The notes beneath the pieces are model-generated. The model was not told the DNA's origin. It saw only the letters and a program-made list of their open reading frames with translations, and ran no database searches. From the NCBI GenBank assembly GCA_016871295.1, contig VFZD01000001.1, positions 83,553 to 118,790 of the forward strand: a stretch of DNA of 35,238 bases, read 5' to 3'. Shown in pieces: positions 25,251-33,276 of the stretch. The DNA is from Actinomycetota bacterium. Lineage in GTDB: Bacteria > Actinomycetota > Acidimicrobiia > Acidimicrobiales > Ilumatobacteraceae. Each line of letters opens with the position of its first letter. Position 1 is the first letter of the stretch. Position numbers and translations under genes: made by a program.

Positions 25251-26465
25251 ATGGGCAAGTTCACCGCGGAGACGATCAGCGAATTGAAGCGCCAAGTGTG
25301 CGCCGACGTCGACAAGCGAAAATCCGATCTGATCGAGATCAGTCGCCAGATCCACGCGCACCCCGAGACGAATTTCGAAGAGCGCTTCGCCCACAAGATT
25401 CTCACCGATTACATCGCCGACCAGAAATTGGCCGTCACACGAGGCGCCTACGATCTCGACACGGCGTTCGATGTGTCAATAAGCGGCGGCTCGGGACCGA
25501 CCGTGGCGGTGCTCTGTGAGTACGACGCGTTGCCCGGTATTGGCCACGCTTGTGGACACAACATCATCGCCACTGCCGGTCTTGGCGCGGGTCTCGCGCT
25601 GTCTGGGGTCGTCGAACAGTGCGACGGAAACCTGCGGTTGATGGGAACACCAGCCGAAGAAGGTGGTGGTGGAAAGATCGAGATGGCACGCAAAGGCGCA
25701 TTCAAAGGAGTCGATGCGGCGATGATGATTCACCCTTCCGACGCCGACTTGGCGCGCATGAACGCGATCGCGGTTCAGAATCTGTTCGTGAAGTTTCACG
25801 GCCTTGCGGCGCACGCGGCAGTTTCGCCGCACAAGGGCAAGAACGCACTCGATGCGGCGGTGCTCGGTTACATGAATGTCGCGGCGCTTCGACAGCACAT
25901 CTTGCCGACCGAGCGAATTCACGGAATCTTCACCAACGCGGGCGAGAAGCCGAACATCGTGCCACGCGAAACAGAAATGGATTGGTACGTTCGATCACCG
26001 ACGATCGAGACCCTCCAACCGCTGAAGAAACGCGTGGCGCAGTGCCTCGAGGGTGGGGCAGTGGCCGCCGGTTGCACCGTGTCGTTCGACTGGCAGGGCA
26101 ACACCTTCGCCGATCTGGTCGACAACGTTCCGTTGCTCGAGAGTTATGTTCGCAATGCCGAAATCTTCGGGCGCAAAATGACCACCGAGTTTTTGCCCGG
26201 CACAGGCGGCGGCTCGACCGACATGGGGAACATCAGTTATCTGGTGCCGTCGATTCATCCGATGTTGCAAGTTGCGCCGAGCGGCGTTTCGCTGCACAGT
26301 GCGGCGTTCGCCGACCATGCGAAAGGCGAAGAGGCGAATCGAGCCATTCTGGACGGGGCGAAGATCATGGCGATGACGGCTATCGATATGTGGGTTTCTG
26401 ACTCGTTGCAACGCCAAGTGAAATCGGCGTTCGGCGATGGATTCGTGCCGGACGGGGTGCTCTGA
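25251..26465 (+). CDS. M20-family metallopeptidase/amidohydrolase
   Basis: Zinc-dependent amidase/carboxypeptidase of the M20 amidohydrolase branch that includes aminobenzoyl-glutamate hydrolases and PM20D2. Metal-site motifs are visible: CEYDALPGIGHACGHN and TPAEEGGGG (catalytic and metal-binding Glu), plus the dimerisation domain with HGLAAHAA and the C-terminal SLHSAAF region. 404 residues is full length. ATG at 25251 is fixed by the strong leaderless promoter. Upstream gene in the same direction; substrate not predictable. Confidence 0.92.
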   Translation: MGKFTAETISELKRQVCADVDKRKSDLIEISRQIHAHPETNFEERFAHKILTDYIADQKLAVTRGAYDLDTAFDVSISGGSGPTVAVLCEYDALPGIGHACGHNIIATAGLGAGLALSGVVEQCDGNLRLMGTPAEEGGGGKIEMARKGAFKGVDAAMMIHPSDADLARMNAIAVQNLFVKFHGLAAHAAVSPHKGKNALDAAVLGYMNVAALRQHILPTERIHGIFTNAGEKPNIVPRETEMDWYVRSPTIETLQPLKKRVAQCLEGGAVAAGCTVSFDWQGNTFADLVDNVPLLESYVRNAEIFGRKMTTEFLPGTGGGSTDMGNISYLVPSIHPMLQVAPSGVSLHSAAFADHAKGEEANRAILDGAKIMAMTAIDMWVSDSLQRQVKSAFGDGFVPDGVL

Positions 26466-26528
26466 ACGTCGATATTTGGCTGAAATTCGGGGGCTCGATA
26501 AATCCCTGATTCAGCGGGGCTTGAATCG

Positions 26529-26534
26529 TAAGAT
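26529..26534 (+). promoter_or_regulatory. -10 box for ThyX-like gene (TAAGAT, 8 bases to GTG)
   Basis: TAAGAT followed by 8 bases and GTG at 26543, a slightly longer spacing than the common 6. No strong -35. Confidence 0.45.
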
Positions 26535-26542
26535 ATCGCGCC

Positions 26543-28138
26543 GTGACGGTGTATGTGCCAGAAGCGTTCTCGGGCGGCGAGCAGGAGACCCTGCGTCGGT
26601 ACTTCACGAACCTGGACGGGCCGGTTTTCGCCCTCGTCAACCTGCCCGAGGTCGTCAAGGGTGCGTTGTTCGCCCGTTACAGTCGCAGTTCAAAAAGTTT
26701 GCGGCGCCTGTTTTTGGACGAGTTCGTCGGCGATCTCGACCTGAGCGGTGACAGGTCGTTCGACGCCACCACGGGCCTCAAGCGCGCCGAGGATCTTTAC
26801 GAGAAGGTTTTCCTCGAATACGGCGACGACAGCGTCGCCCAGTTGGGCGGGGTGCACCTGGCCTGCGAACAGGCCTCGAATCTGCTGACCAAGATTCTCG
26901 AGCGTGGTCGGTTGATGAGCTATCTGGAGCAGAGCACCAGATACATAAATTACGACGCGCGTCTTGGCGGCCGCTATCGCTTTTATCGCGACGGAGATAT
27001 TTTGAACGGACCATTCGGTACTCGTTACGTGGGCGATATGGATCGGATGTTCGACTCATACTCGACGATGGTCGAGTCGGTGACGACGCATGTTCGCAAG
27101 ACCCTCAAAAACGACGGCAACGTCTCGGATTTTGTATTCAAGCAGGCCACCAGAGCCAAGGCGCTCGATGCCGTGCGCGGAGCATTGCCCGCGGCGTCGT
27201 TGTCGAATCTCGGAATCTACGGCACCGGGCAGGGCTACGAAGCGCTTTTGCTGCGAATGCGCGGTCACAGCCTGCCCGAAGCACGAATGTATGCGAATTT
27301 GATGCTCACCGAATTGCGCAAGGTCGTACCGAGTTTTTTGAAGCGCGTAGATCTGGCTGATCGGGGAGGAGCTTGGACGGATTATCTTGCCGACCGAGAG
27401 CGAGAGACGATCGAACTGGTCGACGACTATTTCGGTGCGTTGGACCCCGCCGACGTAAACGAAGTCGAGTTGGTTGATTTCGACCCGCGCGGCGAAGAAA
27501 AATTGTTGGCCGCGATTTGTTACTCGAGTTCACATCTGCCCGAATCACAGATATTGGACGAGGTTCGCGAATTGAGTCATGACAAAAAGGTCGCCCTGAT
27601 TCGCGCATATGTCGGCGAGCGAAAGAATCGTCGCCACAAGCCGGGGCGGGCATTCGAACGAGTCGATTATCGGTTCGACGTACTCGGCGATTATGGCGCT
27701 TTTCGCGATCTACAGCGTCATCGTCTGCTGACCATCGAGTGGCAAAAGCTGACCCCCTATCACGGTTTTGTCCGACCCGAATTGGTGGTCGAGGCGGGTC
27801 TGGGGGATCTGTTCGACGAATCGATGCACAGATCAAGCGAACTATACGACGCGTTGTTGGCCGACTATCCGAGCCAGGCGCCATACGCGGTGGCGATGGC
27901 CTATCGCATGAGGTACACGATGCAGTTCAATGCCCGCGAAGCGATGCATATGCTCGAGCTGCGTTCGTCGCCGCAAGGACACCCGTCATATCGGCGGGTG
28001 GCGATCGAGATGCATCGGCTCATTGCCGAAAAGGCAGGGCACAGGGCGGTGGCCGAGGCGATGACCCACATCGTCAAAGAAGCGCCCGAACTCGAACGAC
28101 TTGATTCCGAACGGAAAGCAGAATCCAAGCGAAAATAA
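26543..28138 (+). CDS. Tandem ThyX-like (FAD-dependent thymidylate synthase superfamily) protein
   Basis: 531 residues made of two ThyX-like halves. The first half has GDDSVAQLGGVHLACEQ, as in the helix before the ThyX motif, then R121-G-R-x2-S126-x2-E129-x-S131-x-R133-Y134. This keeps most of RHRxxSxNxxSxRY but changes His to Gly and Asn to Leu. The second half has R392-H-R-L-L-T followed by a degenerate tail. Canonical ThyX is about 220-250 residues and acts as a tetramer with shared active sites; a fusion could form pseudo-tetramers as a dimer. Genuine thymidylate synthase activity is doubtful. Similar long proteins are known in several bacterial phyla, without a function I can name. GTG at 26543 fits the -10 box. 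Confidence 0.82.
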   Translation: MTVYVPEAFSGGEQETLRRYFTNLDGPVFALVNLPEVVKGALFARYSRSSKSLRRLFLDEFVGDLDLSGDRSFDATTGLKRAEDLYEKVFLEYGDDSVAQLGGVHLACEQASNLLTKILERGRLMSYLEQSTRYINYDARLGGRYRFYRDGDILNGPFGTRYVGDMDRMFDSYSTMVESVTTHVRKTLKNDGNVSDFVFKQATRAKALDAVRGALPAASLSNLGIYGTGQGYEALLLRMRGHSLPEARMYANLMLTELRKVVPSFLKRVDLADRGGAWTDYLADRERETIELVDDYFGALDPADVNEVELVDFDPRGEEKLLAAICYSSSHLPESQILDEVRELSHDKKVALIRAYVGERKNRRHKPGRAFERVDYRFDVLGDYGAFRDLQRHRLLTIEWQKLTPYHGFVRPELVVEAGLGDLFDESMHRSSELYDALLADYPSQAPYAVAMAYRMRYTMQFNAREAMHMLELRSSPQGHPSYRRVAIEMHRLIAEKAGHRAVAEAMTHIVKEAPELERLDSERKAESKRK

Positions 28139-28219
28139 GGCGCTCGCCGACGATTTGGTGGGATCACCCCGGATATCGGATACTATGCGCGCTTCACGAC
28201 ACCCGAAAAATTGGAAGAA

Positions 28220-28717
28220 ATGGCTGACGAAGAAAAAGAGGTCGAAAATTCTGAGGAGATTGTCGACGGCGAAATGGAGCCCGACGATCTCGACGATGAC
28301 GAGGTCGATGTCGACCCTGAAGATATTTTGGGCGAAGACGACGCCATCGACGGTGAGGTCGACGGGGATCTGCTCGTCGTTGATCCAGTCATCACCGACG
28401 AGGGCTCGACTCTCGCGTCACCAGCAACCAAGCCGAAAACAGGCGAAGACGACGAGGAAGACGAAGAACTTCAGACCGAAGACGATGTAGAGGCAGATCT
28501 ATCGGCGATTCTGCAAGAGAAACTGACAACACCCGTCGAAGCCGAAGAAGAGGTCGAGGATGATTCAGTCGGCGATGATCGCACCGACGGTGTCGAACGT
28601 TTGCAACCTCGACGGCCAGACGAGACGCAGTGTTCGCGCTGTTACTACCTGGTTCGCCAAGCTGCTCCCGTTTGCCCGGTAGACGACCCCGTGTGTCCGT
28701 TGTTCCAAAACGGTTGA
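28220..28717 (+). CDS. Acidic protein with C-terminal cysteine cluster (DUF4193-like)
   Basis: 165 residues: residues 1-130 are extremely rich in Asp and Glu and probably disordered; the last 28 contain C138-x2-C141, C152 and C159, a likely zinc site. The layout (acidic N-terminus, then a short CxxC-containing tail near a D-E-T-Q-C-S-R-C segment) recalls actinobacterial DUF4193 proteins, but it is longer than those and the match is from memory. ATG at 28220 is chosen over TTG at 28211 because GGAAGA precedes it at 28214-28219 (close spacing) and the frame starts MADEE. It lies 81 bases after the ThyX-like gene and 9 before a GNAT gene. Function unknown. Confidence 0.75.
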   Translation: MADEEKEVENSEEIVDGEMEPDDLDDDEVDVDPEDILGEDDAIDGEVDGDLLVVDPVITDEGSTLASPATKPKTGEDDEEDEELQTEDDVEADLSAILQEKLTTPVEAEEEVEDDSVGDDRTDGVERLQPRRPDETQCSRCYYLVRQAAPVCPVDDPVCPLFQNG

Positions 28718-28726
28718 TTCCATTTT

Positions 28727-29188
28727 ATGCAGATCTTTGTACGACGAGGATCCGACGAAGACATTGAAATTCTCTCGCTGCTCGAAACCGAGCGCCGAGA
28801 ATCGCTCGACCAGTTTCGCGGTGGCTCGCAACTTTCGGCGACGGTAAAACCTGTCGCGCCGAACTGGCAATCGGCGCTCGACGACGACGACACGGCGATT
28901 TTTGTCGTGGGGGATCGCGGCGAAGTGATGGGTTTTGCTTTGGCCCGAAAATCAAAACGCGAAAATTCGAGAATTGCGACGGTCGAGCAGATCTTTGTCA
29001 CAAAAAATGCGCGTGGTCTGGGTCTGGGAGACAACCTGCTCGCGACGGTCTTGCAGTGGGCCAAAACCGAGGGCCTCGCAGCCCTCGACGGCTATGCACT
29101 ACCGGGGGACCGTGAAACCAAGAACTTGTTCGAGCGGGCCGGCCTTGTTGCACGACTTATCACCGTGACGACCGACCTACTCGATTAA
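28727..29188 (+). CDS. GNAT-family N-acetyltransferase
   Basis: 153-residue single-domain acetyltransferase fold. The acetyl-CoA-binding motif A is visible as QIFVTKNARGLGLGDNLL (about residues 89-106), followed by the motif B segment ALDGYALPGDRETKNLFERAGL typical of GNATs. Substrate unknown. ATG at 28727 lies 9 bases after the preceding stop, so it is probably in one transcript with the acidic Cys-rich gene. It is convergent with the crotonase gene, 8 bases apart. Confidence 0.85.
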   Translation: MQIFVRRGSDEDIEILSLLETERRESLDQFRGGSQLSATVKPVAPNWQSALDDDDTAIFVVGDRGEVMGFALARKSKRENSRIATVEQIFVTKNARGLGLGDNLLATVLQWAKTEGLAALDGYALPGDRETKNLFERAGLVARLITVTTDLLD

Positions 29189-29196
29189 CTGGGTCC

Positions 29197-29982
29197 CTAC
29201 TTGCCCTTCCAATTCGGCGGGCGCTTTTCAATGAACGCGGTGAGCCCTTCTTTCGTGTCTTCCGACGACAAAACCGCGCCGAACTCTTTGTTGGTCATTT
29301 CGATCAGGGCCTGGTCAGATTCTGTGGCGGCCGCCAGGACAACTTTTCGGCTGGCCCAAACGGCAAGCGGAGCCGCCTTGCAAACGCGCTTCGCGAGATC
29401 CAGCGCGCCATCGAGAGCGTGGTTCGGTTCGACCAGTTTGTTGACCATCCCGAGGTCGTAGGCGCGTTGCGCTGAAAACGGTTCGCCGGTGAGAATCGCC
29501 TCCATTGCCGCCGCCCGACCAATCGCGCGGGGCAATCTGAACAGTCCACCCGCGCCGGCGATCAGATTTCGGGTCGCTTCGGCCAAACCGAATGTTGCGC
29601 GGGTCGTGGCCACGACCATGTCGCACGCCAAAACCAATTCGCATCCGCCCGCGGTGGCCAACCCGTCGACCGCCGCGATGACCGGTTTTTTTCTCGCCCG
29701 ATAGACGAAGCCACCGAAGCCCCCTCTAGCGGTGTTGAGCGCGGCGGCGTTGCCCGAGTTGATCGCTTTCAAGTCGGCACCCGCGCAAAACACCGGACGC
29801 TCCTGACCCGCGGTGTTTGCGGCGAGAATACCGATCCACACATCGGGATCTTGTTCGAGTTTGTCAATCGCGCTCTCGATTCCGCTGGCGACCTCTCCGT
29901 TCACCGCGTTTCGCGCCTCGGGACGATTCAAGGTGATGATCGCGACCTTGTCGCGCACTTCATACTCGACGATGTTGGCCAT
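29197..29982 (-). CDS. Enoyl-CoA hydratase/crotonase family protein
   Basis: Crotonase-fold protein acting on acyl-CoA thioesters. The oxyanion-hole segment CAGADLK, and both catalytic glutamates of true hydratases (E115 in GGCE and E135 in FGLAE, the usual 20 residues apart), are present. 261 residues is normal. ATG at 29980-29982; TAACCT lies exactly 6 bases upstream on this strand. It follows the 411-residue hypothetical gene by 17 bases, so the two may share a transcript. Whether it acts in fatty-acid beta-oxidation or another pathway cannot be told. Confidence 0.92.
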   Translation of the reverse strand: MANIVEYEVRDKVAIITLNRPEARNAVNGEVASGIESAIDKLEQDPDVWIGILAANTAGQERPVFCAGADLKAINSGNAAALNTARGGFGGFVYRARKKPVIAAVDGLATAGGCELVLACDMVVATTRATFGLAEATRNLIAGAGGLFRLPRAIGRAAAMEAILTGEPFSAQRAYDLGMVNKLVEPNHALDGALDLAKRVCKAAPLAVWASRKVVLAAATESDQALIEMTNKEFGAVLSSEDTKEGLTAFIEKRPPNWKGK

Positions 29983-29988
29983 CGCCCA

Positions 29989-29994
29989 AGGTTA
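29989..29994 (-). promoter_or_regulatory. -10 box for crotonase gene (TAACCT, 6 bases to ATG)
   Basis: Minus-strand TAACCT, then TGGGCG, then ATG, in a 17-base gap between two minus-strand genes. No clear -35; any -35 would be in the upstream gene. Confidence 0.4.
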
Positions 29995-29999
29995 ATTGA

Positions 30000-31235
30000 T
30001 CAGACAGCGGAGGCTTTTGGTCGGCGACGATATTCTTTTTTGACTCGAGGGGGTCGCAGAGGGCGCGGGGCAATTGCGCCCGGTTGCACTTCAATCGCGA
30101 ACAGCGCCGCGATCTGGGGAATCAACGGAGCGAGTCTTTTGACCGTGTCGCGCAGCGCGTCGTTTGTGGTTTGCGGCGAGCCCAACGGTTTGACGAGCGA
30201 GCGAATCGGCGAAAAGGCGAGGGCCTCGAGCACGGCGATCCATCTATCCGAGGTCGCGTCGACAGCCAAAGAATTGGTAGCAAGTTTGGCCAGTTGTTGT
30301 GCCAGATCGGCAGGAAATGGAACGCCGGCCTTGGGCGGCTCACCCGACATCCTGATCGCCCGCAAAACACGATTTGCGGAAATCGCGAGACGAAGATCAT
30401 CGAGCCATTGGGTGAATTCGGCCTCTTGGCGGCTCTTTAGGGCCTGTTTGAGTTCTGCGGCGAGTGCACGGGTCGATTCATCGCGCGCGACCATTGGGTC
30501 GTCGGCGCCACTGACCACAGCGCGGAGATCGCGCAGGTCGAGTCGGGGCAATTCATTTTTTGCCGCGTCGGCCTTGTCGAGCCATTCGGCGACGCGCAAT
30601 TTGGGCAAAATATCTTGGGCCATTTGAATCAAGCCGTCGGCCTTTATCTCTGGTTTGCCTTCGGCTTTGAGTGCGGTGTTCTGTTCTTTGATCGCCTCGC
30701 GCACCGCACGCAGGCCGCCCGCCAGAGCGCGCTCGGCAACGCTGCGCTGTTCGGCGGGCAAGGCAGCGAGCACCGCGCTGCGGTGGGTTCGACTTGGTTT
30801 GAGACGCTTGGCGGCGGGGCGAACGGGCAACTGAACAACCGGGGCAGATGGTGGTTTTCGATCGGACCTCGGCGCGCGACGCGCTGGTTTTTCCTTCGCC
30901 TCGGTGCCACCTTTGGACGTGCGCCGTGGCTTCGAGCCACGCCCAGATTTCTTGCGCCCGGCGAGATTTTCGGTGACGGTTTTGAATGGTTGGCCGTCGA
31001 TGAGCTCGAGAAATGTAGCCTTTTGCGACCTGTCTCGCTGCTGAATCACGGCCAACACGGTGACGCCGTCGATGTCGAAGTCGGCCTCGATTTTCAGCAC
31101 GTCGCCGACTTTGCTCGACCCCGGCAGGAGCGAAGAGTCAACGACGCCCTTCGGAACCTTGGCGCCGGCGGCCCGCCATGTCCACGAACCGTCGCCGCGC
31201 GTGCTCGTGAGTTCGACATCAAGGCGTCTAGACAT
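30000..31235 (-). CDS. Hypothetical protein: beta domain, basic linker, helical domain (411 aa)
   Basis: Not a family I can name. The first 75 residues look like a small beta-barrel (RLDVELTSTRGDGSWTWRAAG, then VGDVLKIEADFDIDGVTVLAVI), followed by a strongly basic, Pro/Lys/Arg-rich linker (about 90-155), a helical region (about 160-390) and a basic tail (RPPRVKKEYRRRPK). The basic linker and tail suggest nucleic-acid binding (inference). ATG at 31233-31235 is preferred to the in-frame TTG at 31256; TATACC at 31246-31251 lies 10 bases before it. Divergent from the carbonic-anhydrase-like gene; upstream of the crotonase gene by 17 bases. Confidence 0.75.
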   Translation of the reverse strand: MSRRLDVELTSTRGDGSWTWRAAGAKVPKGVVDSSLLPGSSKVGDVLKIEADFDIDGVTVLAVIQQRDRSQKATFLELIDGQPFKTVTENLAGRKKSGRGSKPRRTSKGGTEAKEKPARRAPRSDRKPPSAPVVQLPVRPAAKRLKPSRTHRSAVLAALPAEQRSVAERALAGGLRAVREAIKEQNTALKAEGKPEIKADGLIQMAQDILPKLRVAEWLDKADAAKNELPRLDLRDLRAVVSGADDPMVARDESTRALAAELKQALKSRQEAEFTQWLDDLRLAISANRVLRAIRMSGEPPKAGVPFPADLAQQLAKLATNSLAVDATSDRWIAVLEALAFSPIRSLVKPLGSPQTTNDALRDTVKRLAPLIPQIAALFAIEVQPGAIAPRPLRPPRVKKEYRRRPKASAV

Positions 31236-31280
31236 GAGCCTTAACGGTATAGGCAAATAGAAAGATCTCGGCCGAAATAG

Positions 31281-31286
31281 TACGGT
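31281..31286 (+). promoter_or_regulatory. -10 box for carbonic-anhydrase-like gene (TACGGT, 6 bases to ATG)
   Basis: TACGGT, then GATTTC, then ATG at 31293. Opposed to the TATACC box of the divergent hypothetical gene at 31246-31251. Confidence 0.5.
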
Positions 31287-31292
31287 GATTTC

Positions 31293-31814
31293 ATGGCTGT
31301 ATACGCGCTAGGTGATCGCGTTCCGAAGATTCACGACTCGGCATTCGTGCACCCCGAAGCGGTGGTCATTGGCGCGGTAGAAATCGGCGCCGAGTCGACG
31401 ATCTGGGCCGGCGCCGTGTTGCGGGGCGACGACGGTGAGATTCGTATTGGCGCACGAACCAGCATCCAAGACAATTGCGTCGTGCACACGACGCCAGAAA
31501 CACCGACCATCGTCGGTGATGACTGCGTGATCGGGCACATCGTGCACCTCGAGGCCTGCACGATTCAGTCAGGAGCCCAAGTCTCGACGGGGGCGATCGT
31601 CTTGCATCGGGTCGTGGTCGAATCGGGCGCAGTTGTCGGGGCGAATTCGGTCGTTTTGAACGACACGGTCGTGCCGGCCGGGGCGCTCGCGGTGGGCTCG
31701 CCGGCAATCATCAAAGCAGGACGCACCCATCGCGAAGATATCGATCACGGCGCCCGGGTGTACGTGGCCAAGGGCAAGCTGTTTCGCGAAAAACTGCGCA
31801 AAATTCGCGATTGA
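31293..31814 (+). CDS. Gamma carbonic anhydrase-like hexapeptide-repeat protein
   Basis: 173-residue left-handed beta-helix protein, trimeric in this family, with repeated hexapeptides (for example IGAVEIGAESTIW) and conserved AVLRGDDGEIRIG and QDN. In gamma carbonic anhydrases zinc is held by three histidines between subunits. H65 (VVHTT) and H82 (IGH) are in place, but where the third (usually in LHGC) is expected there is E87, with H85 two residues earlier. Enzyme activity is therefore uncertain; it may use Glu or H85, or have a different role. ATG at 31293 has a -10 box 6 bases upstream. Convergent, 5 bases from the next gene. Confidence 0.88.
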   Translation: MAVYALGDRVPKIHDSAFVHPEAVVIGAVEIGAESTIWAGAVLRGDDGEIRIGARTSIQDNCVVHTTPETPTIVGDDCVIGHIVHLEACTIQSGAQVSTGAIVLHRVVVESGAVVGANSVVLNDTVVPAGALAVGSPAIIKAGRTHREDIDHGARVYVAKGKLFREKLRKIRD

Positions 31815-31819
31815 CGAAG

Positions 31820-32908
31820 TTACGACCCGACGACAGACAGCAATTCGGACAAGTCGAGGCGCTCCGATTCGACGAGGTAACTGTTCGCCGCATCTCGGCG
31901 AAATTGACGGCACAGATCCGGGCGAAAAAAGCGCGCGCCTTCGCGGATCACATAGTTGAGGATGAAAAAGCGATAGGCGAACGGCAAGAACTCAATTTCT
32001 TGGCGACTCAACTTGAAGACGTCGTTGTAGGCGGCGATGAATTTGACGAATCGGGGCTCGACAAGGGTGTGCGCGGAATAGGTGAACTGGGTTCTGTCTC
32101 CCGTGCGAGACGAGACCCGACTCAGGAAATAGAAGTCCAACAGCCTTGATTCAATGCGAAACCAGTCGTAATCCCAGCGCGTGGCGAGCCTGAACCTGGG
32201 CGACGAGTGCGGCGAGTTGGACTCGACCGAGAAGTTGCCGAGATTCCAGTCGACCAGGATCGGGATTCGTTGCCACTCGTCATAGTGGACCTTCTCGAGA
32301 TGCAGCAAAAAGTCGTGGGTGAACCGTCGCAGCGTCGAGATCGCGAGCGAGTCGAGCGCAAAGTGTTCGCCCGCCTGGTCGTCGTTCAGCAGGTCGTAGA
32401 GATGAATCGCGTCGCTCTTTACCGAATTCGAGGTGGGGGGCATAGTCGGGGCGATGTCGGCACAGGCGAGGTGAAACTCGGCGATCTCGCGGGCGAGAGT
32501 GGTGACGTCTTGGTCGTCGAGAATTCTCGGCAGTCCGGCAGCGCCTTGGACATCCGTATAAAAGGCCGCCCAGCAGTTTCCGTCGTACCAGGTGAACGGC
32601 CGAGAGTCTTTCGATAGCACCTCGGCGAGAAAACCCGACCACCGACCGCCGCGCAACTGCGCGCTGCATCGAGCCAGCCGATCGTGGTCTTCGGCGAACA
32701 GAAAATACGAACCGTATGAGCTGACTTTTGCGATCAGCGTGCTCGCGTCGTCGAGGGTGATTCGAAACACGCGGTTCGTCGAGACATGCGCCGAGATTTC
32801 ATCGAATTTGACGATCTTGCGAGCGTCGGCGTAGACCGACCAGGCATCACCTACGGTTTGTCGGGCATTCGGCAGCGACTCGCCACGAAAAGGCAACTGC
32901 GAGACCAC
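31820..32908 (-). CDS. Kinase-fold protein resembling aminoglycoside phosphotransferases
   Basis: 362 residues with the layout of the APH/choline-kinase superfamily: a lysine in the N-terminal lobe (TLIAKVSSYG) and a catalytic segment ILVDWNLGNF, where Asp and Asn keep the HxDxxxxN spacing but the His is replaced by Leu, then RWDYDWFRIESRLLDFYFL, corresponding to the metal-binding IDWD segment. Substrate unknown; the name does not imply resistance. GTG at 32906-32908, with GAGAAT 5 bases upstream as a possible -10. It follows whiB by 31 bases on the same strand and is convergent with the carbonic-anhydrase-like gene. Confidence 0.75.
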   Translation of the reverse strand: MVSQLPFRGESLPNARQTVGDAWSVYADARKIVKFDEISAHVSTNRVFRITLDDASTLIAKVSSYGSYFLFAEDHDRLARCSAQLRGGRWSGFLAEVLSKDSRPFTWYDGNCWAAFYTDVQGAAGLPRILDDQDVTTLAREIAEFHLACADIAPTMPPTSNSVKSDAIHLYDLLNDDQAGEHFALDSLAISTLRRFTHDFLLHLEKVHYDEWQRIPILVDWNLGNFSVESNSPHSSPRFRLATRWDYDWFRIESRLLDFYFLSRVSSRTGDRTQFTYSAHTLVEPRFVKFIAAYNDVFKLSRQEIEFLPFAYRFFILNYVIREGARFFRPDLCRQFRRDAANSYLVESERLDLSELLSVVGS

Positions 32909-32939
32909 GTCTCATTCTCGCAGAGATTTCGATCGGTTG

Positions 32940-33239
32940 TTAAGAGCGGGCGCGCACGCCAATCGGTGCGATCAGATGAAAGCCCGCGTGGTGCCGCTGT
33001 TCTTCGGATTCGCCGCCCCAGAACCCATATTCATGATGATCCCGGGCAAACTCTCGACAGGTCTGCAGAACCGTGCACGTGTCGCAAACCGCGCGCGCCA
33101 TCTGCTCGCGCTGTGCACGGGCTTGTGGTCGCTCGGCGGCCGACGGAAAGAACACGTCGGTGAGCCCGCGACAGGCGGCATCGTTCATCCATTTGTCGTC
33201 GGTCGCGATTCGTCGTTGAAAAAAGTCAAACGCTGACAC
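32940..33239 (-). CDS. WhiB-family iron-sulfur regulator
   Basis: 99-residue actinobacterial-specific regulator that binds a 4Fe-4S cluster and usually acts on the housekeeping sigma factor. Four cysteines, C23, C52, C55 and C61 (C-x28-C-x2-C-x5-C), and the turn motif GFWGGESEEQR are present; a short basic tail follows. GTG at 33237-33239 is chosen because a near-consensus promoter ends 7 bases upstream; starting at the later ATG would remove the Trp-containing segment typical before the first Cys. Which WhiB paralogue it is cannot be told. A perfect palindrome overlaps its -35 box. Confidence 0.92.
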   Translation of the reverse strand: MSAFDFFQRRIATDDKWMNDAACRGLTDVFFPSAAERPQARAQREQMARAVCDTCTVLQTCREFARDHHEYGFWGGESEEQRHHAGFHLIAPIGVRARS

Positions 33240-33246
33240 GCCAAGC

Positions 33247-33276
33247 AAACTAGGCGATATCTAACTGATCAGTCAA
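33247..33276 (-). promoter_or_regulatory. Promoter of whiB (TTGACT - 18 - TAGTTT) with overlapping palindrome
   Basis: On the minus strand TTGACT (33271-33276), 18 bases, TAGTTT (33247-33252), then 7 bases to GTG. A perfect 10-base palindrome ACTGATCAGT occupies 33264-33273 and overlaps the -35 box, a plausible operator. Confidence 0.7.

Noticed and set aside
25550-26401. 283-codon plus-strand frame inside the M20 gene
   Set aside because: Arg-rich, out of frame with the clear M20 metal-binding motifs.
31820-32908. Antibiotic-resistance gene (aminoglycoside phosphotransferase)
   Set aside because: Only the kinase fold is recognisable and the catalytic His is replaced; no evidence for drug substrates.
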